A stretch of 39,912 nt of DNA from the NCBI GenBank assembly GCA_946415315.1, contig CAMKRZ010000027.1:1-39912 (forward strand), given 5' to 3'. Of the stretch, positions 32,373 through 39,912 are shown one piece after another. Each line of letters begins with the position of its first letter. Positions within the stretch are counted from its first letter, which is position 1. Below the pieces are notes generated by a model. The model made no database searches and was not told the DNA's origin. It saw nothing but the letters and a program-made list of their open reading frames with translations. The position numbers and the translations under genes are program-made. The DNA is from an uncultured Lachnoclostridium sp. Lineage in GTDB: Bacteria; Bacillota; Clostridia; Lachnospirales; Lachnospiraceae.

Positions 32373-33557
32373 ATGATTCTGAATTGGCTTTTTTATATAG
32401 TCGCAATGGGCATGCTGTCGATAGGCGCTGCGATCTTCGCTCAGCGTATTTTTGTCGTGCTGTTCATTTTCGGGCTGATGGTTCCGATCGTCAGCCTTTT
32501 TGTTATGCTTTTTCTCCGCGGACGGTTTCTTGCGACGCTTCATTCCGATACGGAAATGTGCCACGCCGGAGAGCGGTTCCGGTTTCATGTTCTGGTTACC
32601 AACCACGGCTGGATGCCCTGCTGGCATGTGGAGATCACCGTTACGAACGAGGATGTCCTCTTCCTGGACGGGCGGAGGATGAAGACGGACACCGCCATCC
32701 TCGGCAAATCCCAGACGCGTTGCGATATGTCCATGGACGTATCCCACTGCGGCCGGCTGCAGCTGACGCTTCGGTCGGTCCTGCTGGTCAGCCCGTTCGG
32801 ACTGTTCTCCACACACGCTAAGATCCAGAATGCAGTGTCCGTGTTTGACGTGTATCCGGATGAAGTGGAGCTGACGGGATCGCCGCTTCGGGAAAATCCG
32901 TACGCGTACATCGCGGACGAGGAGTACTCCACTTCGCGCCCCGGCGACGATCCTTCGGAGCTGTTCGGCGTGCGCGAGTACCGGCCGGGTGATCGTCAGA
33001 ACAGGATTCACTGGAACCTTACGGCGTCGCGCGATACGCTGATCGTAAAGGAACTCGGACTCCCGATCGACACTTCGACGGTTCTTCTGGTGGACTTCTA
33101 CGAGCTTCCCCGGAAGGACGGCGAGGAGCTGTATAACACTTTGATGACGACGGTGTCGGGTCTTGCCCGCGGTCTGATCGACCGCAGAAAGATCTTCTAT
33201 ATTTCCTGGATCAACGATTCCGGCAACGCGTGGCGGAACCGGATTGAGACGGAGGAGGAATACCTGGCCGCCCTGACGCAGATGTTTGAGATCCGCCCTT
33301 ATGCAAAGACAACCTCGGTAACGGAGCAGTATGCCTCCAGGTTTGCGTCGGAGCGATACCGGAACATTCTGTACGTCACAACGGAGATCGCGGATACGGC
33401 AAACGAGGGCATCGCGAAGATGCGCCACGAATCCAATGTCACGATCTACGAAATTGTTCCGAAAACCGAGACGGGCGGTGTGCGAACCCGCGAGGACGAT
33501 GTCCGCGTACAGAGCATACGTGTGAATCACGTGCGTGACGACATCAACGCGGAATGA
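32373..33557 (+). CDS. DUF58-domain membrane protein
   Basis: This protein of about 394 residues has two N-terminal membrane segments (about 1-50). The DUF58 signature REYRPGDRQNRIHWNLTASR lies around residues 205-225, followed by a von Willebrand A-like region (VLLVDFYEL). DUF58 proteins occur almost always with MoxR ATPases and transglutaminases; their exact job is unknown. The gene is preceded by GAGGGGGAGAAAG and lies 135 bases after the MoxR gene. Confidence 0.9.
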   Translation: MILNWLFYIVAMGMLSIGAAIFAQRIFVVLFIFGLMVPIVSLFVMLFLRGRFLATLHSDTEMCHAGERFRFHVLVTNHGWMPCWHVEITVTNEDVLFLDGRRMKTDTAILGKSQTRCDMSMDVSHCGRLQLTLRSVLLVSPFGLFSTHAKIQNAVSVFDVYPDEVELTGSPLRENPYAYIADEEYSTSRPGDDPSELFGVREYRPGDRQNRIHWNLTASRDTLIVKELGLPIDTSTVLLVDFYELPRKDGEELYNTLMTTVSGLARGLIDRRKIFYISWINDSGNAWRNRIETEEEYLAALTQMFEIRPYAKTTSVTEQYASRFASERYRNILYVTTEIADTANEGIAKMRHESNVTIYEIVPKTETGGVRTREDDVRVQSIRVNHVRDDINAE

Positions 33558-33657
33558 GAGCAGGACCGTTTAGAGCACGAAGATACAATGCGGCAGAGAG
33601 CCGAAACCCGCGAATACATTTGAAATACTGCTGAACAGCGGAGAAAGGAGGAATACC

Positions 33658-36168
33658 ATGGCAAAAAAGACTGCGTCGCGGAAGAAGTTTTATTTTTCGG
33701 ATACCATGATCCGTATTGTGGCTGCATGGCTCGGCGCATGGATTCCTCTCTGGATGCTGATCGGTCCGTGCGGAGTGAAGTTCCCGGCGGCATTGCCCGC
33801 GGTGCTGTTCGGTTATACCGTTTTTCTGAAAATCGTTTCCGGGTTCCGAAAGCGTCTGTGGCGGTTTCTGCCGAAAGCGGCGCTCGTGCTCGGTAATATT
33901 CTCTGGGTTTTGTTGTCCTTCGAAGAGGCAGAAGCAGGGTTTCACAGCATTTACGACGCTGTAGTCGATGCGCTCAACCGGTATTATGCGCTCGGGATCG
34001 AACTGTTTGAGGACGGCACACCGGCCAAGGCGGAGCTGTTTTTCGCACTTCTGCTCCCGACACTCGCAATACTTTTCCTGAGTGATATGGCGTCCGAAGG
34101 GCGCTTCTGGATTCCCTGGCTTCTTGTGTCCTGCATTTTCCCGTGGATGGCGATCCTTGTGGATGTATTCTGTCCGGTGTGGCTGGCATGCGTATATATC
34201 GGGCTGGTTCTGTTCTTCCTGATGACGCACGGTTCGCATGGACTGCGACCTAAGGTCGGCGCAAGATGCCGTATGTTTACGATAGTGGGACTTGCGTTAA
34301 TGATGCTGGTCGCGTGCCTGATCATCTCCGGGAATCGATATGACAAATCGATCCGGGACTGGAAGGGTCGCATGGCAGTCGGAGAGTTTCTGACGAAAAA
34401 GTTCCCGGTTCTGTTCGGGCGGAACCAGACAGCGGAACCGGGCGGAGAACCATACAACAAAAGCGGGATCAGCGGCGGTTCGCTTCCTATGGCAGGTCAT
34501 CTGGAGTACAGTGGGGAAGTCGCGGGTACGGTGACCGTTCCGAAAGATTTCGGCGACCTGTATCTCCGCACGGGAGCGTATGGCTCGTACATGGGAACGG
34601 CGTGGGTCGACAGCTATGCGGGGCTGGATCCCAATTATCCGTATTTGCTGGAACAGACTTGCATGGATTATGTCGGCGAGGGGTATGACGACCTTCTCTT
34701 TGAACTTCGTCGCGCCAAGATCACGGTGGAGCTGACCAGGGAGAGCAGGTATCTTCCGCTTCCGTATCAATCGGTGGCTCCGGGTTCCAGCCTTGTCACC
34801 ACAACGATGGAGGGCGTGGATCAGCTCAGCAAGCCGATGGCGGCTTCCTACTCGGTATTATGCTATTACAACCCGCTTCATCTGCCGGGTATAGCGGCCT
34901 ACGCGGATGATGTTCGCAATCCGGCGCAGGCGTTGCAGGGCAGTGGTCAAAACGATGACTCGGAGACCCCGGACTGGGGCAAGGCGGTATGGACGGAAGA
35001 TCGTCTCCGTAATCTGCAGGGCGCGCGCATTCCCGATTGGTATCAGGATCTGGTGTACTCATACTACCTGGATATTCCGATCAGCAGGCGCTGGGATCTC
35101 GGCGACCTCGTTCCGTTTAAGGAAAATGAGAGCGTCTTCGATTCCATTTTACGTGTACAGAAGTTCCTGAGCCACGACTACGCGTACACGACGCGGCCGG
35201 GCAAGCTTCCCGAGGGGGAAGACTTCATCGAGTACTTCCTTTTTACAAATAAAAAGGGTTACTGCGCGTATTACGCGAGCGCCGCTGTCATGCTGTTCCG
35301 TTCGCTCGGGATTCCCGCCCGCTATGTGGAGGGATACTATCTGGAGAGCGGGATCGTGCAGTCTTCTCCGAAAGCCGGGTCGCAATCCGTGATGGTACAT
35401 AAGAAGGACGGCAGTGTTGTCAATACAAACGTGGATTATGTTACGGTTGAGATCACGGACCAGTATGCGCATGCCTGGGTAGAAGTGTTCATCGACGATT
35501 ACGGATGGTATCCGGTGGAGGTGACGCATTCGTATGCTTCCTCCAATCTGGAGCGTTCGCTGGCAGGTGCGAAAAAGCAGGTGCCGGAGACGACGCCGAC
35601 GCCGGCGATTACGCCTTCCGTGCCGAAGAACACGCCGACGCCGAAGCCCAAGACGACAGTTACCGTGACGCCGACGCCGGTACCGGGCGGACAGAAGACG
35701 AACCCGAAGGGACCTTCGGAGGCGCAGAAGAATGCGGAGGATCATCTTCGCGTGCTGGTGAAAGCTCTCTCGATAATCGGTCTGATCGCCATACCGATCC
35801 TGCTTGTCGGGGCGAGATGGACGCGTCGGAAGCGGATCCGCCGCAGAAAGACGAGCCAGAGAAATGTCAATGCGGCATTTGTCGAAGTCTGCCGCGATAT
35901 CGGCCGCGTGATCCGGCTGCGCGGACTGGCGTACAATCGCAGCGAGACGGACTCCGCCTATATCGGACGGGCAGGAGAGGAGTACGGCCATGCGGAGGAT
36001 TTTGCGTGGCTGTATGAGACCGGAAACCGCGCGGCGTATTCCGGCGAGCAGATTGACAACGCGGAGCGAAAACGCGCGATCGCGTTCTACCGGACGCTCC
36101 GGAAGGAGACGCTCAGCGGCCTGAAACTGCCGAAACGGTTGATCATGAAGTATTTGTATGTACTGTAA
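33658..36168 (+). CDS. Transglutaminase-like membrane protein (TgpA-type)
   Basis: This 836-residue protein has six or seven transmembrane helices (about 20-230) and a large outside region with the transglutaminase core (about 525-630). A Thr/Pro-rich spacer (about 645-685), a further transmembrane helix (about 700-722) and a cytoplasmic DUF4129-like tail follow. The catalytic Cys536 lies in GYCAYYASA and His605 in YAHAWVEVF. The third residue is Glu621 in GWYPVEVT, where Asp is the classical choice. The core should be outside the membrane and may crosslink or cleave surface proteins or peptides. AAAGGAGG precedes the ATG. Last gene of the MoxR operon. Confidence 0.9.
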   Translation: MAKKTASRKKFYFSDTMIRIVAAWLGAWIPLWMLIGPCGVKFPAALPAVLFGYTVFLKIVSGFRKRLWRFLPKAALVLGNILWVLLSFEEAEAGFHSIYDAVVDALNRYYALGIELFEDGTPAKAELFFALLLPTLAILFLSDMASEGRFWIPWLLVSCIFPWMAILVDVFCPVWLACVYIGLVLFFLMTHGSHGLRPKVGARCRMFTIVGLALMMLVACLIISGNRYDKSIRDWKGRMAVGEFLTKKFPVLFGRNQTAEPGGEPYNKSGISGGSLPMAGHLEYSGEVAGTVTVPKDFGDLYLRTGAYGSYMGTAWVDSYAGLDPNYPYLLEQTCMDYVGEGYDDLLFELRRAKITVELTRESRYLPLPYQSVAPGSSLVTTTMEGVDQLSKPMAASYSVLCYYNPLHLPGIAAYADDVRNPAQALQGSGQNDDSETPDWGKAVWTEDRLRNLQGARIPDWYQDLVYSYYLDIPISRRWDLGDLVPFKENESVFDSILRVQKFLSHDYAYTTRPGKLPEGEDFIEYFLFTNKKGYCAYYASAAVMLFRSLGIPARYVEGYYLESGIVQSSPKAGSQSVMVHKKDGSVVNTNVDYVTVEITDQYAHAWVEVFIDDYGWYPVEVTHSYASSNLERSLAGAKKQVPETTPTPAITPSVPKNTPTPKPKTTVTVTPTPVPGGQKTNPKGPSEAQKNAEDHLRVLVKALSIIGLIAIPILLVGARWTRRKRIRRRKTSQRNVNAAFVEVCRDIGRVIRLRGLAYNRSETDSAYIGRAGEEYGHAEDFAWLYETGNRAAYSGEQIDNAERKRAIAFYRTLRKETLSGLKLPKRLIMKYLYVL

Positions 36169-36184
36169 ACAATGAGGGAGAAAC

Positions 36185-36214
36185 GGGCTTCCGCGAGGGC
36201 TTGCGCGGGAGTCC
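36185..36214 (+). other. GC-rich hairpin after the transglutaminase operon
   Basis: GGGCTTCCGCG pairs with CGCGGGAGTCC (two wobble pairs) around an eight-base loop. No T-run follows, so it may protect the 3' end or terminate weakly. Confidence 0.45.
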
Positions 36215-36245
36215 GGAGACCCCTGAAAACGGCGGAATTTTCTGC

Positions 36246-36275
36246 TTGACTTTCGGAAAAGACTTGTGATATAGT
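36246..36275 (+). promoter_or_regulatory. Promoter of the rpmG-secE-nusG-rplK-rplA operon
   Basis: TTGACT and TATAGT are separated by 18 bases, about 120 bases before rpmG. The leader contains a T-rich stretch and possible stem pairing of GGTCT with AGACC. Confidence 0.75.
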
Positions 36276-36396
36276 AGTGAGGCTATGGAAGAGGTCTTTT
36301 TTTTTGCCTAAAGGTAACTGATTAGACCCCGTTTTTTGCGAATGTACGGGGGATAAGCAGTTTTCCGAAACGCACTATATTACGGAGGTGAGAGTT

Positions 36397-36546
36397 ATGC
36401 GAGTTAAGATTACCTTGGCCTGCACCGAGTGCAAGCAGCGTAATTACAACACGACGAAAGAAAAGAAAAACCATCCGGATAGGATGGAGACTTCAAAGTA
36501 CTGCAGATTTTGCAAGAAGCACACGTTACACAAGGAAACCAAGTAA
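36397..36546 (+). CDS. rpmG: Ribosomal protein L33 (bL33), zinc-binding form
   Basis: This 49-residue protein begins [13 protein letters not shown] and has two CxxC pairs (CTEC and CRFC), as in zinc-containing L33. It is a 50S subunit component. ACGGAGGTGAG precedes the ATG. It is first in the conserved order rpmG-secE-nusG and 23 bases before secE. Confidence 0.96.
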   Translation: MRVKITLACTECKQRNYNTTKEKKNHPDRMETSKYCRFCKKHTLHKETK

Positions 36547-36569
36547 TCTGCTTGGGGAAAGGATGAGAA

Positions 36570-36779
36570 ATGGGCGAGACTGCGAAAACCACCACTACTA
36601 AGGTGAAATCCAGCTGGTTCAAAGGCCTGAAGGCGGAATGGAAGAAGATTATCTGGCCGAGCCGCTCTACTTTGGCTAAGGAGTCTGTCGCAGTTGCCAT
36701 TATCACCGTGATTCTCGGACTTCTGATCAAATTGGTTGATCTGGGAGTAGGACAGATTCTTGAGTTGATCCTCAAGTAA
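36570..36779 (+). CDS. secE: Preprotein translocase subunit SecE
   Basis: This 69-residue protein has the SecE signature WFKGLKAEWKKIIWPSR followed by one transmembrane helix (about 42-66), the short form usual in Gram-positives. It holds SecY in the SecYEG translocon. It lies 16 bases before nusG. Confidence 0.96.
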   Translation: MGETAKTTTTKVKSSWFKGLKAEWKKIIWPSRSTLAKESVAVAIITVILGLLIKLVDLGVGQILELILK

Positions 36780-36795
36780 GGATAAGGGTGGCTAT

Positions 36796-37320
36796 ATGGC
36801 AGAGGCGCAGTGGTTCGTTGTACATACCTATTCCGGGTATGAGAACAACGTAAAAACAAGCATCGAGAAGACGGTCGAAAACCGCAAACTGCAGGATTTG
36901 ATCCTCGATGTGCGTGTTCCGTTACAGGACACATTGGAGTTGAAAAACGGTGAGCGCGTTCTGAAGAAGAAAATGATGTTCCCCGGCTATGTGCTTGTCC
37001 ACATGGTAATGAACGACAACACATGGTACGTGGTGCGCAACACCCGCGGTGTGACTGGTTTCGTAGGTCCCGGATCGAAGCCTGTTCCGTTAAAGGAAGA
37101 GGAAATCGTGAGTCTCGGACTTCTCGAGAGCAACACCGAGGTGATTCCGGAGTTCGTTGAGGGCGAGGAAGTCATCATTCAGAGCGGCGGCTGGAGAAAC
37201 TCCGTCGGTGAGATCAAGGCTGTCAACAACAGCAAGCGCAAAGTCATGGTGGAAGTAACCATGTTCAACCGCGCAACGATCGCTGAGTTCAGCTTTGACG
37301 AAGTAATCATCAAAAAGTAA
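36796..37320 (+). CDS. nusG: Transcription elongation/termination factor NusG
   Basis: This 174-residue protein has the NGN domain (about 4-110, QWFVVHTYSGYENNVK) and a C-terminal KOW domain (about 122-174, EGEEVIIQSGGWRN). It binds RNA polymerase and affects pausing, termination and coupling to translation. Standard length and position between secE and rplK. Confidence 0.97.
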   Translation: MAEAQWFVVHTYSGYENNVKTSIEKTVENRKLQDLILDVRVPLQDTLELKNGERVLKKKMMFPGYVLVHMVMNDNTWYVVRNTRGVTGFVGPGSKPVPLKEEEIVSLGLLESNTEVIPEFVEGEEVIIQSGGWRNSVGEIKAVNNSKRKVMVEVTMFNRATIAEFSFDEVIIKK

Positions 37321-37377
37321 ATTCGTGTTCCGTATAGGCAGCGGAACATGGCTGTCGGCGCGCATGCGCGTCGGCAC

Positions 37378-37404
37378 GTGGGAGGAATCTTCCGATAACA
37401 CCAC
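37378..37404 (+). promoter_or_regulatory. Candidate L1-binding hairpin before rplK
   Basis: GTG, GGAGG, CTTCC and CAC form two short helices separated by an asymmetric loop GATAACAC on the 3' side. It shares the frame GTGGGAGG...CCGA...ACCAC with the element at 37866. L1 represses its own operon through a structure mimicking its rRNA site. Confidence 0.5.
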
Positions 37405-37425
37405 ATTTTCAGGAGGTATGCTAAC

Positions 37426-37854
37426 ATGGCAAAGAAAGTTACAGGTTACATCAAGTTGCAGATCCCGGCTGCGAAAGCGACTCCGGCTCCTCCGGTAGGT
37501 CCCGCTCTCGGTCAGCACGGTGTCAACATCGTACAGTTTACGAAGGAATTTAACGCTCGTACCGCAGGTCAGGAGGGAATGATCATTCCCGTTGTGATCA
37601 CGGTTTACCAGGACAAGAGCTTCAGCTTCATCACGAAGACGCCCCCGGCTGCAGTGCTTCTTAAGAAGGCCTGCAAGATTGAGTCGGCTTCCGGAACCCC
37701 GAACAAGGTGAAGGTTGCTTCCATCAAGAGATCCGAGGTTGCGAAGATTGCCGAACTCAAGATGCCCGACCTGAACGCAGGTTCTCTTGAGGCAGCGACG
37801 AGCATGATCGCAGGTACTGCCCGCAGCATGGGCATCACCGTAGTTGATGACTGA
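37426..37854 (+). CDS. rplK: Ribosomal protein L11 (uL11)
   Basis: This 142-residue protein has the L11 signature [18 protein letters not shown] and the C-terminal rRNA-binding domain. It belongs to the GTPase-associated centre of the 50S subunit. AGGAGG precedes the ATG and rplA follows. Confidence 0.98.
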   Translation: MAKKVTGYIKLQIPAAKATPAPPVGPALGQHGVNIVQFTKEFNARTAGQEGMIIPVVITVYQDKSFSFITKTPPAAVLLKKACKIESASGTPNKVKVASIKRSEVAKIAELKMPDLNAGSLEAATSMIAGTARSMGITVVDD

Positions 37855-37865
37855 GAATTGAAAGA

Positions 37866-37895
37866 GTGGGAGGGATCGTCTCCCGACATTACCAC
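37866..37895 (+). promoter_or_regulatory. Candidate L1-binding hairpin before rplA
   Basis: GTGGGAGGGATCGTCTCCCG folds with stem GGGAG/CTCCC, then an asymmetric loop GACATTAC and closing CAC pairing with GTG. It matches the element before rplK and sits just before the rplA ribosome binding site. Confidence 0.5.
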
Positions 37896-37910
37896 TAGGA
37901 GGTTTGAATT

Positions 37911-38603
37911 ATGAAACATGGAAAGAAATACATGGACGCTGCCAAGAGCATCGACCGCACCACACTGTATGACATTTCAGATGCGGTTGAGCTGGTAAAG
38001 AAGTCCGCTACCGCAAAATTTGACGAAACTGTGGAAGCTCATGTCCGCCTCGGTGTAGACGGTCGTCACGCAGATCAGCAGGTTCGTGGCGCTGTCGTTC
38101 TTCCTAACGGAACCGGCAGAACCGTTCGCGTGCTCGTATTTGCGAAGGGACCGAAGATTGACGAGGCTCTCGCTGCAGGCGCTGATTACGCAGGCGGTGA
38201 GGAACTTGTTCCCCGCATCCAGAAGGACGGCTGGTTCGAGTTCGACGTAGTTGTCGCTACTCCGGACATGATGGGCGTTGTCGGTAAACTGGGTCGTGTG
38301 CTTGGACCGAAGGGCTTAATGCCGAACCCGAAGGCAGGCACCGTTACCATGGATGTAACCAAGGCTGTTAACGATATCAAAGCCGGTAAAGTGGAGTACC
38401 GTCTGGACAAGACAAACATCATCCACGTTCCGGTTGGCAAAGTTTCCTTCGAGCCTGAAAAGCTGAAGGAGAATCTCGAAACTCTCATGGGCGCGATCGT
38501 AAAGGCTAAGCCGGCAGCGGCTAAGGGCCAGTACCTCAGAAGCGTCACCATCAGTTCTACGATGGGCCCCGGCATCAAGCTGAATCCGGTACAGTTCAGC
38601 TAA
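37911..38603 (+). CDS. rplA: Ribosomal protein L1 (uL1)
   Basis: This 230-residue protein has the L1 signature ([19 protein letters not shown] region) and normal length. It binds 23S rRNA at the L1 stalk and can repress its own mRNA. AGGAGG precedes the ATG. A strong stem-loop follows its stop. Confidence 0.98.
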   Translation: MKHGKKYMDAAKSIDRTTLYDISDAVELVKKSATAKFDETVEAHVRLGVDGRHADQQVRGAVVLPNGTGRTVRVLVFAKGPKIDEALAAGADYAGGEELVPRIQKDGWFEFDVVVATPDMMGVVGKLGRVLGPKGLMPNPKAGTVTMDVTKAVNDIKAGKVEYRLDKTNIIHVPVGKVSFEPEKLKENLETLMGAIVKAKPAAAKGQYLRSVTISSTMGPGIKLNPVQFS

Positions 38604-38662
38604 CAGAGGATTTACCGATTCATCGGCAATTCCTTGCACATAACCTCACACCATAGCAAACC

Positions 38663-38699
38663 AGCGGCTCCGGATAACCGGAGCCGCTTTACCATTATT
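38663..38699 (+). terminator. Terminator-like hairpin after rplA
   Basis: AGCGGCTCCGG pairs perfectly with CCGGAGCCGCT around ATAA. The T-tract (TTTACCATTATTTT) is interrupted, so read-through into rplJ is possible. Confidence 0.75.
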
Positions 38700-38723
38700 T
38701 TCCGAAATATTGAAAAGTTTTGC

Positions 38724-38753
38724 TTGACAGTGAAGCACACTGTGTGGTATAAG
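38724..38753 (+). promoter_or_regulatory. Promoter of the rplJ-rplL operon
   Basis: TTGACA and TATAAG are separated by 18 bases, and TGG extends the -10. It precedes the L10 leader. Confidence 0.8.
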
Positions 38754-38761
38754 AATAGTCG

Positions 38762-38892
38762 ACTGCCGAAGACAGCAGGTACCGATACGGTATAAGAGGA
38801 ACTCCGGTTCCGCGCCTGCCGAGGATATGTCAGCTCATTTGAAGTGATTTCATGTGCTGCGATTCCATTCGGGATCACGGCATTTTTTATTT
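38762..38892 (+). promoter_or_regulatory. Ribosomal protein L10 leader with terminal attenuator
   Basis: The start CTGCCGAAGACAGCAGGTAC and the later CGCCTGCCGAGG match the conserved pairing of the Firmicute L10 leader. It ends in a hairpin (TGCTGCGATTCC with GGGATCACGGCA, one mismatch, 38855-38882) followed by TTTTTT, an intrinsic terminator. L10(L12)4 binding is expected to favour termination and lower its own synthesis. The 338 bases between rplA and rplJ hold only the hairpin, promoter and this leader. Confidence 0.85.
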
Positions 38893-38941
38893 CAGTCAAG
38901 TGCGCGGGCTTCGGCGTTAGATTACAAAGGAGGTAATTCCC

Positions 38942-39436
38942 ATGGCAAAGATTGAGTTGAAGCAGCCGATCATCGAGGAAATCTGCAAGAATGTGGAAGC
39001 CGCTAAGGCGATCGTTCTGGTTGATTACCGTGGATTGACGGTGGAGCAGGATACCAAGCTTCGTAAGTCTCTGCGCGAGGGCGGTGTTGTATACAAGGTA
39101 TACAAGAACACGTATCTCAAGAGAGCATTTGCCGGTACGCCTTACGAGGAGCTCGCAAAGCACCTTGACGGACCTACGGCGGTTGCTTTCGGTCTCGATG
39201 ACGCTACCGCACCTGCACGTCTCCTTGCAGACGCAATGAAGACGGCAGACAAGCTCGAGTTCAAGGGCGGCGTTGTAGACGGCACGTACTACGATGCGCA
39301 GGGTTGCCAGGTCATCGCGACGATTCCTTCGAAGGAAGTGCTTATTTCCAGACTTCTCGGAAGCTTGCAGTCCCCGATTGCGAATCTCGCACGCGTCATC
39401 AAACAGATCGCAGAGAAGCAGGGCGAAGTTGCCTGA
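38942..39436 (+). CDS. rplJ: Ribosomal protein L10 (uL10)
   Basis: This 164-residue protein forms the base of the L7/L12 stalk and binds 23S rRNA. The N-terminal region AIVLVDYRGLTVEQDTKLR and the C-terminal helix that carries L12 dimers are visible. AAAGGAGG precedes the ATG. Controlled by the upstream leader. Confidence 0.98.
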   Translation: MAKIELKQPIIEEICKNVEAAKAIVLVDYRGLTVEQDTKLRKSLREGGVVYKVYKNTYLKRAFAGTPYEELAKHLDGPTAVAFGLDDATAPARLLADAMKTADKLEFKGGVVDGTYYDAQGCQVIATIPSKEVLISRLLGSLQSPIANLARVIKQIAEKQGEVA

Positions 39437-39545
39437 GTTTCGCGGTCAAACAGGCCGCATAGCGGCATGACGGGCGAAAGTACAAAACTGTAGTCCGAAG
39501 GGCACTTGTCAGCCCGCACACATTTTATTACGGAGGTTAACTACC

Positions 39546-39911
39546 ATGACAAATCAGGAATTTATTGATGCAATCAAGGGCATGACCGTTCTTGAGCTGA
39601 ACGATCTTGTAAAGGCTTGCGAGGAAGAGTTCGGCGTTAGCGCTGCAGCAGGCGTTGTTGTAGCAGCAGCCGGCCCGGCAGCAGCAGCTGAAGAGGAGAA
39701 GACTGAGTTCAACGTTGAGCTTACCGAAGTTGGTGAGAACAAGGTTAAGGTTATCAAGGTTGTTCGTGAGATCACCGGTCTTGGCCTCAAGGAAGCTAAG
39801 GATCTCGTAGACGGCGCTCCTAAGATGATCAAGGAGAACGCTACGAAGGAAGAGGCTGAGGAGATCAAGGCTAAGGTTGAGGCTGAGGGCGCTAAGGTTA
39901 CGCTGAAGTAA
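39546..39911 (+). CDS. rplL: Ribosomal protein L7/L12 (bL12)
   Basis: This 121-residue protein has the N-terminal dimerisation helices, an Ala-rich hinge (about 38-55) and the C-terminal factor-binding domain with [17 protein letters not shown]. It recruits translation GTPases. The stop codon TAA ends one base before the window edge, so the gene is complete. ACGGAGG precedes the ATG. rpoB-rpoC would usually follow, outside this window. Confidence 0.98.
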   Translation: MTNQEFIDAIKGMTVLELNDLVKACEEEFGVSAAAGVVVAAAGPAAAAEEEKTEFNVELTEVGENKVKVIKVVREITGLGLKEAKDLVDGAPKMIKENATKEEAEEIKAKVEAEGAKVTLK

Positions 39912-39912
39912 T

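Noticed and set aside
39452-39468. Short hairpin between rplJ and rplL as a terminator
   Set aside because: GCCGC/GCGGC has only five pairs and no T-run, and rplL is normally co-transcribed with rplJ.

Overview
The window is 39.9 kb of a Gram-positive, Clostridia-type chromosome, most likely Lachnospiraceae. The pointers are a T-box leader on pheST, an L10 leader before rplJ-rplL, Thr/Pro-rich linkers in exported proteins, and a macro domain fused to a Cro/XRE-like domain. Genus and species cannot be fixed from the sequence. Every gene I can support lies on the + strand. GC is moderate to high in most genes and clearly lower between about 15.4 and 21.05 kb.

Layout. (1) 0.1-9.1 kb: a WYL regulator, a macro-domain protein and an ADP-ribosylglycohydrolase form an ADP-ribose/NAD-themed group. 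They are followed by a metallo-beta-lactamase-fold hydrolase, a P-loop kinase-like protein, a cation diffusion facilitator with a manganese-type metal site, a Nudix-GNAT fusion and a glycosidase-like protein. (2) 9.2-16.1 kb: an XRE regulator, an M1 metallopeptidase lipoprotein, an unknown protein, a decayed regulator, a membrane-anchored HELTH metallopeptidase, a GNAT enzyme and a flavin reductase-like protein. (3) 16.15-21.1 kb: an AT-rich island. Its left edge carries the first ten codons of a low-molecular-weight tyrosine phosphatase gene, and its right edge carries a complete phosphatase gene beginning with nearly the same ten codons. This is the pattern left by an element that integrated into the 5' end of that gene and supplied a replacement 5' end. 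Inside are three perfect tandem duplications of 11-12 bp, an AbiEi antitoxin gene with a good promoter and operator-like inverted repeat, a deleted AbiEii toxin gene, a UvrA-like ATPase lacking the UvrB-binding region, and a serine hydrolase. No integrase is present.

(4) 21.5-25.4 kb: pheS-pheT under a T-box leader; the promoter overlaps the phosphatase stop codon. (5) 25.5-31 kb: a surface protein with an Asn/Gly/Asp-rich repeat, a membrane metallophosphoesterase, an M32 carboxypeptidase and a zinc-ribbon membrane protein. (6) 31.2-36.2 kb: a MoxR ATPase, DUF58 and transglutaminase operon. (7) 36.2-39.9 kb: the conserved rpmG-secE-nusG-rplK-rplA and rplJ-rplL block, with an L10 leader ending in a terminator and two matching hairpins before rplK and rplA that look like L1-binding sites.

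The most notable observation is the island in the phosphatase gene and the organisation of its ends. The rest is largely recognisable chromosomal content with some uncommon fusions and gene pairings.
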